A stretch of 12,234 nucleotides of DNA, from NCBI GenBank assembly GCA_022736595.1, contig DZDC01000041.1, positions 5,298-17,531 on the forward strand, in the 5' to 3' direction. This DNA is from Draconibacterium orientale (lineage in GTDB: Bacteria > Bacteroidota > Bacteroidia > Bacteroidales > UBA1556). The notes beneath the pieces were generated by a model. That model had not been told where the DNA came from, made no database searches, and worked only from the letters and a program-made list of their open reading frames with translations. Positions 1 to 5,923 of this stretch are shown piece after piece. The position numbers and the translations under genes are program-made. Each line of letters begins with the position of its first letter. Position 1 is the first letter of the stretch.

Positions 1-30
1 CAAAGAAAACCACAAAACATACAATGGAAA

Positions 31-82
31 AAACCTCTGCATTCTCTGCTCCCGATAACTCTCGGGACCGCGGTGCATTTTT
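31..82. repeat. Dispersed repeat unit, copy 1
   Basis: This is a 52-bp unit starting AAACCTCTGCATTCTCTGCT and ending GCGGTGCATTTT. It contains an inverted repeat TCCCGA (50-55) / TCGGGA (62-67) around a 6-base loop. It is nearly identical to the unit at 101-152, with only three substitutions, two of them in the hairpin loop, so the stem is preserved. No transposase or terminal inverted repeat accompanies it. Confidence 0.8.
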
Positions 83-100
83 AATCTCAAGGAAAGAAAC

Positions 101-152
101 AAACCTCTGCATTCTCTGCTCCCGAAAACTATCGGGACTGCGGTGCATTTTA
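101..152. repeat. Dispersed repeat unit, copy 2
   Basis: This is the second copy of the unit at 31-82, offset by 70 bp. The stem TCCCGA (120-125) / TCGGGA (132-137) is intact while the loop differs (AAACTA against TAACTC). Conservation of the stem with a changed loop is what one expects if the hairpin matters, although two copies are too few to prove it. Confidence 0.8.
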
Positions 153-175
153 ACCGCAAAGAACCACAAACAAAG

Positions 176-255
176 AAACCTCTTCGTTCTCTTCGCTATT
201 TAGACAGGCTCACTTCGGCTATGCTCAGCACATCGCAATACATCGCTCTTCGGTG
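176..255. repeat. Degenerate third repeat unit
   Basis: The segment starts AAACCTCTTCGTTCTCTTCG, a diverged version of the start of the two units before it, about 75 bp further on. After that it departs into GACAGGCTCACTTCGGCTAT and a short tandem repeat ACATCGC (230-236 and 240-246). The Bacteroidota-typical CTTCGGCTATGCTCAGCAC string suggests a second dispersed repeat family joined to the first. This last point is recollection, not a search result. Confidence 0.5.
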
Positions 256-280
256 AAAAAAATTAGATTAATCCTTCTAA
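256..280 (-). terminator. Possible terminator of the Plug/barrel operon
   Basis: Read on the minus strand, TTAGA (280-276) and TCTAA (267-263) form a 5-bp stem with an 8-base loop, followed at once by seven T (262-256). The hairpin starts on the stop codon of the barrel gene. The stem is short and AT-rich, so its strength is doubtful, but the position at the end of the operon fits. Confidence 0.35.
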
Positions 281-1263
281 AACCGAATGCCTGCATTCAA
301 ACTAAAAAGCGAAATTCCATTTCTCAACTTATCTCCATCAATAGGAATATAACTTCCACTGAACGAATACGATAAACTCAAGAAACCGGACTCACTGTTG
401 TAGCCTATGGCTTGAATAAAATACAATTGTGGACTGGCAATAAGATTGACATCGAATCCACCACCAAAAAATTTAAGCTTTTGCAAATCGAAACTCAACC
501 CTCCGAAAAAAACAGTGCTAGCAAAAAAATCGTTTCTCACAAAAGTATAGGCATAACCCGGGCTAATGTTGAAACCAAATTTTCCCATGGAACTGCTTCG
601 ACCTAAATCGCCATAGTAGGCTTTCTGCCCGTAAGGAATCATAGCGGTGTCGGTACGAAGTGAGAAATAATTCATTCCCATTTGCAACCCAAATCCACCA
701 GCACTTTTGAGTTGTCGTTGACTTTGGTTAAGGACGGCTTTCAGCGAAAATTTTTTGGAGAAAACCATGTGTGTATTGAACGAAAGCTGTCGAATTTCCA
801 TGTTTGGGTAAAAGGGTTTATACGGATATTTTGCCCAGTTGGGATAAAAATCAGCATAGTTGTCGAGGTAATAACCCACCTCCTTGCGAATTAAAAAATC
901 TAATCCCAAATTATTCACAGGCAACTGGGTTTTGAATTGAAAGCTAAAACCTCGAGATTGGTCATTGGCGTTGAGGTAAGAAGGTAATATGAAAGAAAAT
1001 CCAAATCTAAAATTCTTATAACCAGCCAAAAAACCCAATCGTAAAGGTGAATTGGTTTGATAAACCATACCTAAAGCTTGTTCATTTTTAGGATTAAAAA
1101 CTATGGGAGCTGAACGAATAAAAGCTGAGCTTGCTAGTAAGTATTTGGTCTTAAATTCTGTAATATAACTCGAATCAATGCTCATGGATATAGGCTTTTC
1201 TTTTGCTTCCAAGGGCAATTGAAAAACGCAGCAAAGAAAAAGCAAGAGCCAAAACCAACGCAT
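277..1263 (-). CDS. DUF4421-like outer-membrane beta-barrel protein
   Basis: The 328-residue product starts with a Sec signal peptide (hydrophobic 3-18, likely cut after LEA20). The rest is built of alternating hydrophobic and aromatic strands with glycine turns, and it ends in Phe (NAGIRF), as outer-membrane barrels often do. The mature start (IDSSYITEF), the later strand GYKNFRFGFSF and the Tyr/Phe-rich strands resemble the Bacteroidota DUF4421 family, whose function is not known to me. The DUF4421 name rests on recognition of the pattern; the barrel and export calls are firmer. The ATG at 1263 is only 10 bp after the stop of the Plug gene, so the two are almost certainly co-transcribed and it has no promoter of its own. 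No lipobox is seen, despite CC at residues 11-12 inside the signal peptide. Confidence 0.65.
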   Translation of the reverse strand: MRWFWLLLFLCCVFQLPLEAKEKPISMSIDSSYITEFKTKYLLASSAFIRSAPIVFNPKNEQALGMVYQTNSPLRLGFLAGYKNFRFGFSFILPSYLNANDQSRGFSFQFKTQLPVNNLGLDFLIRKEVGYYLDNYADFYPNWAKYPYKPFYPNMEIRQLSFNTHMVFSKKFSLKAVLNQSQRQLKSAGGFGLQMGMNYFSLRTDTAMIPYGQKAYYGDLGRSSSMGKFGFNISPGYAYTFVRNDFFASTVFFGGLSFDLQKLKFFGGGFDVNLIASPQLYFIQAIGYNSESGFLSLSYSFSGSYIPIDGDKLRNGISLFSLNAGIRF

Positions 1264-1273
1264 CGATATGGAT

Positions 1274-2557
1274 TTAATTTAACGATTCAAAGCCCACCAA
1301 CTTGTCCCAATTCAAACCCTGTTCGCGGTAATAGATAAAAATCTGATATTTATTTAAGGTTTCAAAATGATTGCCTTCGAGGTCAACGATTTGATTAGAA
1401 TCATGATTATCGGGAATATAAACGTAGCGAAAATCGTAATAACCTTGCTTAAGTAATTTGGTGTTTTTAAAAAGCCGCAATTTGGAATCATAAATCATAA
1501 GATTTTCTTTTTCAGGAACAAAAGAGTTAAAACCACCGAGCAAATACACCTTTCCTTCGGCAGGAATGCTATCCAATTCGTAGAAAAAATTGACGGTAGC
1601 ATAGTCAGCTTCAATGTAGTCATCTTCGTTATAATTATCCCAGGTGATAAATGAAAACCCTCCATTCAGGTCTTCATATTTCAAATAACGTTCATTGAAG
1701 CGTGGCTTAGCAACTAGGGTATTCACCACATAACCTGTTTTGCCAAATTCAATATTTCGTATGGAGGCGGTACTGGCTTTTAGACTTCTCATATCCAAAA
1801 TCCTAAATTCGTTGCTTCCTTTAAAAAAGAAGTGATTGGGTTTATCAAAAACCACCTCTTCGTTATTGATACTGGTAGGGTTTTGAATCCATTGCTTGGT
1901 ATATTCAGCATGATTTTGCATCATGGAAACTTTAAGATCGGTTAGCACATTAGGCATGGAATAACCATTAAGGTTGATCTTTATCTTAAATTCTTGATAC
2001 TGATCACGATATTGAGGTGCATTGGGTGTAAAAACGCTGGCGTCAACAGCTACTTTAGGCTCCACCACATAAAACCGACGGGTTATAATGGGTTCATCAG
2101 GCGAACCTTCGGGATATACTTTTAACAAATAATTTCCTGATTTTGTAATCCGCATCGCCGCTGTGGGAACGGTAACTTTATAATGAGAAAAGGCAATTAC
2201 TGTGTTGATGCTGCTGGCGTTATATCCAAAAAAATCTTCCTCTTGCCCATCGATGTATTCCATGGTGAGCAAATCAGCGGGTGTCCAATCGGCATTGCAA
2301 AGAATTAATCTGAAATAATAATTTTGGGTGCTATTATATAAATCGTCAAAATGAAGATTCAATTTGTCGGCGCTTCCAAGTCGAATAATGGGAATCATTT
2401 GCTCCAGCCCTTTATTGTACCATTGAACGCTTCGGATATTCTCCACATAAACATGATCGGAATATCTAAGTTCATATTGGCTTTGAGCCAATAAAGTGGA
2501 AACTTTTACTGTAATCAGAAGAGACAAAAGTAGCGTTACAAATTTCAATTTACTCAT
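1274..2557 (-). CDS. Type IX secretion system Plug protein (DUF5103)
   Basis: The 427-residue exported protein has a signal peptide (residues 1-24, LLA|Q25). The mature part opens with YSDHVYVENIRSVQWYNKG, followed by PIIRLGSADKLNLHFDDL, YYFRLILCNADWTP and KSGNYLLKVYPEGSPDEPI, a run characteristic of DUF5103, now named the T9SS plug protein first domain. In Flavobacterium johnsoniae, Plug closes the periplasmic side of the SprA channel when PorV is absent from its lateral gate. The C-terminal part (about 330-427; VYLLGGFNSFVPEKENL, LKQGYYDFRYVY) looks like an E-set/CBM48-type beta-sandwich. The length is full for the family. It precedes the DUF4421-like gene by 10 bp and is separated from aroK by 85 bp with a candidate promoter. 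The family assignment is strong; the exact role in this strain is inferred from the F. johnsoniae work. Confidence 0.9.
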   Translation of the reverse strand: MSKLKFVTLLLSLLITVKVSTLLAQSQYELRYSDHVYVENIRSVQWYNKGLEQMIPIIRLGSADKLNLHFDDLYNSTQNYYFRLILCNADWTPADLLTMEYIDGQEEDFFGYNASSINTVIAFSHYKVTVPTAAMRITKSGNYLLKVYPEGSPDEPIITRRFYVVEPKVAVDASVFTPNAPQYRDQYQEFKIKINLNGYSMPNVLTDLKVSMMQNHAEYTKQWIQNPTSINNEEVVFDKPNHFFFKGSNEFRILDMRSLKASTASIRNIEFGKTGYVVNTLVAKPRFNERYLKYEDLNGGFSFITWDNYNEDDYIEADYATVNFFYELDSIPAEGKVYLLGGFNSFVPEKENLMIYDSKLRLFKNTKLLKQGYYDFRYVYIPDNHDSNQIVDLEGNHFETLNKYQIFIYYREQGLNWDKLVGFESLN

Positions 2558-2594
2558 GAGTCAAAATTGTTGTAATTCCTAATTTAATAAAGAG

Positions 2595-2602
2595 CAAAAC
2601 TA
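2595..2602 (-). promoter_or_regulatory. Candidate -7 box for the Plug operon
   Basis: The minus strand reads TAGTTTTG, an exact fit to the Bacteroidota -7 consensus TAnnTTTG. It lies about 38 bp upstream of the Plug ATG, inside the 85-bp gap after aroK, and would give a 5' leader of roughly 30 nt. I saw no TTG at the right distance for a -33 element, so this is a half-supported promoter. Confidence 0.4.
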
Positions 2603-2642
2603 AACATTCTTTGCTTGGAGAGTATATAAAAATGATGCAGGC

Positions 2643-3146
2643 CTAACCATGTATAGCATTCAGCAATAAAGAAACGCTGGGCGAAAGGGCATTGACAGTA
2701 ATTTTGGATTGCAAATAATACGGCTCTCGTTGTGCAAGGTGATTTTGGACAAATTCAAAAAGTTTTTCACCTTGATACTCTTGAGTTAATGGTCTAATTT
2801 TTTTGCTTGATTGAATCCTTTGAGTGAGTGAAATGGCGGACATCTGTAAATAAATACTCAATCCGTTAGTGTTGATTAAAAGCATATTATCAAAAAAACA
2901 AGGAGTTCCTCCTCCCAAGGCCACCACCACTTGATCCATCTCAAAGGTTTGATGTAGGGCCAATTTTTCCCAGTTTCGAAAGCTGGATTCGCCTTCACGG
3001 GTAAACAAATAGGCAGTAGTTTTTTCGCTAAGCTGTTCCACCAAATCATCCAAATCAACAAAACGATAATTCATGCTTTTGGCCAATCGCTTTCCGAGTG
3101 AAGATTTTCCACTGCCCATATAGCCAACCAAATAAATTCGATTCAA
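2643..3146 (-). CDS. aroK: Shikimate kinase
   Basis: This 167-residue cytosolic enzyme phosphorylates shikimate with ATP to shikimate 3-phosphate, the fifth step of the chorismate pathway. The whole fold is readable: P-loop GYMGSGKSS (8-16), shikimate-binding DLD (31-33), Arg57 in GESSFRNWE, GGG at 78-80 (second substrate-binding loop), the lid region with IRPL (Arg118), and the adenine/lid-side Arg140 in QREPYY. The length is standard. The ATG at 3146 is 12 bp after the metallophosphoesterase stop, and no other aro gene is in view, so it is expressed with unrelated neighbours. The motifs leave little room for another P-loop kinase such as gluconate kinase, because the FR and GGG elements are those of shikimate kinases. 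Confidence 0.95.
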   Translation of the reverse strand: MNRIYLVGYMGSGKSSLGKRLAKSMNYRFVDLDDLVEQLSEKTTAYLFTREGESSFRNWEKLALHQTFEMDQVVVALGGGTPCFFDNMLLINTNGLSIYLQMSAISLTQRIQSSKKIRPLTQEYQGEKLFEFVQNHLAQREPYYLQSKITVNALSPSVSLLLNAIHG

Positions 3147-3158
3147 GGGATTTTAGAT

Positions 3159-4397
3159 TTATCGTTTTAGGGTAATAATGGTGATTTCAGGCCAAATGCC
3201 GATGCGTGCTGGCATGGCCAAATAACCGAAACCAGGATTTACGTAAATACTTTGGTTTTGAAATTGATACATCCCATTCCATAAAGGGTAAATCCATTGA
3301 GCTGGACTCCATTTTACTCCCCAAGCATTCCATCCCAATTGCATGCCGTGGGTATGGCCACTTAGGGTAAGTTGAATATCGGTTTTGCCCAATACTTCAG
3401 CTGTAAAATGACTGGGATCATGGCTTAATAAAATTTTAAATGGCACATTTTCAATTCCTTTCATAGCTCTATTCAAGTCACCGTATTTTTTAAATGGCGG
3501 TTTTCCCCAGTTTTCTACGCCAATAATCACAATGGAATCTGCTCCTTTATGCACAAGAGCATGACTATTTAACAAGGTTTTAAAACCCAATGAATCCTGC
3601 TTTTTGATTAAGGTGTTGAGATGTTGAAATTTCATTTCAGCCTTTTTCCATTTCACATAATCGCCCATATCGTGGTTACCCAAAATTGAATACATACCAT
3701 ATGGAGCTTCTAAACTCTTTAAAATGGAAGCATAAGGATCAATTTCGGCGGCAATATTATTAACCAAATCGCCAGTAAAAACTATCATATCAGGCTTTTG
3801 ATCCATCAACAATTGAAGTCCTTTTGCTACATCTTCAACATCGGTAAAACTCCCAAGATGCATATCGCTAATTTGAGCAATTCTAAACCCATCAAATTCT
3901 TTCGGCAATTGCTTTGAGCTGAGGGTGACCTCCTTGACCACAAAATGAGTTTTCCCAATCAGCATGCCATGCAGTACAGCTATAAAAGCAAGGACTGAAA
4001 AGGCTAATCCCGTTTTGGTTAGATAATAACCTCTGGTTCTGCGTTTACGAACACTGTAACTTGGACGACCAAAAAAAAGAGTCAATACGCCATGATACAT
4101 CCACTGCACCAGTACAAAAGCAAAAAGCACTATTCGAGGAAAGTAGATTAGGATATAAATTCCAAATAATTGAAAATAGCTTCGATATTTCAGATAATCC
4201 AATCCAGGATCACCTTGGTAGAAAAACCAACCTCCAAACACCAGAAGCAGCAAAATACCCAGACCCCAATAAAGCTTAAAAAACAAACTGTAAATGGCAC
4301 TTCCTTTAAATCGTTTAAGCATTTTGCTTAAACCCCAAGCGTTGAGCAAGTCGATTAATAAGGAGAAACCAACTAAAAATGCAATTCGTAAAAACAT
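3159..4397 (-). CDS. Membrane-anchored calcineurin-like metallophosphoesterase
   Basis: The 412-residue protein has an N-terminal membrane part with about four hydrophobic segments (roughly 2-22, 40-60, 75-108, 130-148) and a basic loop RKRRTRG near 118-124. A C-terminal metallophosphoesterase domain follows. All five metal-binding blocks are present: D178-M-H180, G209-D210, G240-N-H-D243, H326 in LSHDP, and G347-H-T-H350. These place it in the YkuE/YaeI-like branch, which uses two divalent metals. The substrate cannot be read from sequence; homologues act on phospholipid or nucleotide phosphoesters, and a cell-envelope lipid would fit the membrane anchor. It lies 5 bp after the C1 peptidase stop and 12 bp before aroK, so it is the middle gene of a tight operon. 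Catalytic activity is very likely; the substrate is unknown. Confidence 0.88.
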   Translation of the reverse strand: MFLRIAFLVGFSLLIDLLNAWGLSKMLKRFKGSAIYSLFFKLYWGLGILLLLVFGGWFFYQGDPGLDYLKYRSYFQLFGIYILIYFPRIVLFAFVLVQWMYHGVLTLFFGRPSYSVRKRRTRGYYLTKTGLAFSVLAFIAVLHGMLIGKTHFVVKEVTLSSKQLPKEFDGFRIAQISDMHLGSFTDVEDVAKGLQLLMDQKPDMIVFTGDLVNNIAAEIDPYASILKSLEAPYGMYSILGNHDMGDYVKWKKAEMKFQHLNTLIKKQDSLGFKTLLNSHALVHKGADSIVIIGVENWGKPPFKKYGDLNRAMKGIENVPFKILLSHDPSHFTAEVLGKTDIQLTLSGHTHGMQLGWNAWGVKWSPAQWIYPLWNGMYQFQNQSIYVNPGFGYLAMPARIGIWPEITIITLKR

Positions 4398-4402
4398 ATG
4401 AT

Positions 4403-5581
4403 TTACTTGATATTAAGTTTCTTTTTGAGGTCTTTCGGAATGGCATCTTTATGAAGCATGATGGCAACCGTATTGAGTCGGAAATACGCTTCAGAAATAT
4501 TCAGATAACCTCCATTGGCATTGGACTTCGCATCCCAACTATTTTTAGTGACGAAATAATAAGTTCCGTTTTGATCTTTGAGTAATGCGGTGAGCAACAT
4601 TAAATGATCGTCGGTCACTGAATAATCATCAAAGGCCATTTGACGAATGCTATCATTGATAATGCGCTCAGGTACAGGACTTAGAAAACTATACATATTT
4701 TTCTTAAGTTCGGCTTCAGAAAGATTTTCCCATTTTGATTGTTCAGTGCCACTCAAATTTTCAACCTTCGTTTCAGGAACGATGGCCAAAGCTTTTGCAT
4801 GAGAGAAACCCGAATTACTCACATCACCATCCCAACACAAGCTATAACCTTGATTGAGGCAATGAATGGCAACTTTTTGCAATTCATCAATGGGTAAATT
4901 GTAGTAAAGTCCAGCAAACCAATTATCAGGAATGTCAAGTTTTACTTGCTCGTAATAAGGCAAATATTGGTAAGAAGTGATTTCAACATATTCGTCGGGA
5001 TTAAAATTGATGGCTTTTGCATTTTTCAAGGCTTGATCCTTCAACAGAGCAGGATTGCTCATATAGACATTGAGCATGGCTTCATAAGCAGGCCACCAGG
5101 CTTGACTTAGCTGCCCTCCTGGGGTTTCAATTACAGATTTTAGATAGGCTTTAAGCACTGCATCCATCTCTCCATGCACATGGTTATCGAATCCAGGTAC
5201 ATAACCTGAATATTCTGATTCATATAGAAACCCATACTTTTTAAAGCTTTGCATCACATCGTGGGCTTGACCTCCAGGTCCAAAATTTGCTGTTCCATGA
5301 TTCCGAACAAACGATTGTGCCTTGGCCAAATAAGCCTGATATACAAAGTACATCTCAGAAATATCTACGTTTCCTTTGCCCATTCTCATCAATTCGGTTT
5401 CTATAAAAGAAACCGTAGCAAAACTCCAACAAGTACCTGATTTGAATTGATTCTTTACAGGTGTAGTGGCCACTTTACTTAACGTATCGAACTTAAATCC
5501 AATGCTATCAATAGGTTGAGCGTTTACAAAAATTAATGAGATCCACATCATAAAGGCCAGAATGAAATAATATTTTATCAT
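4403..5581 (-). CDS. Exported C1B papain-like cysteine peptidase (bleomycin hydrolase type)
   Basis: The 392-residue product has a signal peptide (residues 1-21, VNA|Q22). A cysteine-peptidase domain starts almost at once: oxyanion Gln45 and catalytic Cys51 in KNQFKSGTCWSFA, catalytic His326 in VTDDHLML and Asn347 in VTKNSWD. The long insert between Cys and His and the block GPGGQAHDVMQSFKKYG match the C1B/PepC-bleomycin hydrolase branch rather than classical papain. No propeptide is seen between signal and domain, as usual for C1B. The classical C1B enzymes (PepC, bleomycin hydrolase) are cytosolic hexamers acting as aminopeptidases, so the signal peptide puts this one in the periplasm or outside. 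No T9SS tail or lipobox is present. It is first in its operon and divergent from the M4 protease gene. The start at 5581 is fixed by the signal peptide. Confidence 0.9.
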   Translation of the reverse strand: MIKYYFILAFMMWISLIFVNAQPIDSIGFKFDTLSKVATTPVKNQFKSGTCWSFATVSFIETELMRMGKGNVDISEMYFVYQAYLAKAQSFVRNHGTANFGPGGQAHDVMQSFKKYGFLYESEYSGYVPGFDNHVHGEMDAVLKAYLKSVIETPGGQLSQAWWPAYEAMLNVYMSNPALLKDQALKNAKAINFNPDEYVEITSYQYLPYYEQVKLDIPDNWFAGLYYNLPIDELQKVAIHCLNQGYSLCWDGDVSNSGFSHAKALAIVPETKVENLSGTEQSKWENLSEAELKKNMYSFLSPVPERIINDSIRQMAFDDYSVTDDHLMLLTALLKDQNGTYYFVTKNSWDAKSNANGGYLNISEAYFRLNTVAIMLHKDAIPKDLKKKLNIK

Positions 5582-5662
5582 AAAATCGGTATTAAAAGGT
5601 AACTATGGTAATAGTGCATTTCTAACTTTCTTAGTTGCTCCAAAAAGGATTTTAAACGCATA

Positions 5663-5670
5663 CAAAACTA
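5663..5670 (-). promoter_or_regulatory. Candidate -7 box for the C1 peptidase operon
   Basis: The minus strand reads TAGTTTTG, exactly TAnnTTTG and the same octamer as the box upstream of the Plug gene. It would give a leader of about 75 nt. No well-placed -33 TTG was found, so confidence is limited. Confidence 0.35.
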
Positions 5671-5822
5671 AGCTATTTTTTTGTGATTAGCGCCCTATTC
5701 CAAATGCAATTTGAAACCATATCCAATGAATAAAACAGAAATACAAGTTAAAAATCAATTTATACAGTTAAAACTTTTCAATCAATAGCTATAATATAAC
5801 ATCCAAAAAACAAATACTTAAT

Positions 5823-5863
5823 CGTAAAAGTATTCGTAAAAATTCTAACTTTACCACGTAAAA
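5823..5863 (+). repeat. Three phased CGTAAAA repeats at the protease promoter
   Basis: CGTAAAA occurs at 5823-5829, 5835-5841 and 5857-5863, all in the same orientation. The first two are part of a longer TCGTAAAA match. Start-to-start spacings are 12 and 22 bp, near one and two helical turns, and they bracket the candidate -7 box. This suggests a regulator site, but no binding protein is identified. Confidence 0.4.
5846..5853 (+). promoter_or_regulatory. Candidate -7 box for the M4 protease operon
   Basis: TAACTTTA matches TAnnTTTG at all but the last base and lies about 70 bp before the M4 protease ATG. It would leave a leader of about 60 nt that is rich in A and C. A clear -33 TTG is missing; CGTAAAA direct repeats occupy that region instead, which could mean dependence on an activator. 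Confidence 0.35.
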
Positions 5864-5923
5864 TTTTTTTAGCATATTTTCTTTAGAACAAACCCAAACA
5901 CAAAACATAACACCCTCAAAATC

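Larger units (their letters stand above)
1..276. other. Gene-free stretch with repeat cluster
   Basis: No convincing coding region is visible here. The stretch lies downstream of the minus-strand barrel gene and consists of A-rich pieces (CAAAGAAAACCACAAA near 1-16, a similar piece near 155-178) alternating with pyrimidine-rich pieces (CCTCTGCATTCTCTGC) and small GC-rich hairpins. This composition differs sharply from the flanking genes and resembles the non-coding dispersed repeats common between genes in Bacteroidota. That comparison is from memory and was not searched. Confidence 0.75.
5582..5923. other. Divergent AT-rich intergenic region
   Basis: This 342-bp region lies between the minus-strand C1 peptidase and the plus-strand M4 protease. 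It has no convincing gene or RNA. It is very AT-rich, with runs of A and T, and should hold both divergent promoters. The visible signals are a minus-strand TAGTTTTG (5663-5670), a plus-strand TAACTTTA (5846-5853) and three CGTAAAA repeats around the latter. Confidence 0.7.

Noticed and set aside
1..255. CRISPR array or insertion sequence
   Set aside because: Only two good copies, the intervals between them are themselves related low-complexity DNA rather than unique spacers, and there is no cas or transposase gene.
2876..3061. 61-residue minus-strand frame inside aroK
   Set aside because: Shifted frame of a complete shikimate kinase with all motifs in the other frame.
2643..4397. Functional link between aroK and the metallophosphoesterase
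   Set aside because: The 12-bp spacing shows co-transcription only; nothing in either protein indicates a shared pathway.
5582..5923. Small RNA, riboswitch or tRNA in the divergent region
   Set aside because: Very AT-rich with no cloverleaf, conserved riboswitch core or strong GC stem visible by eye.
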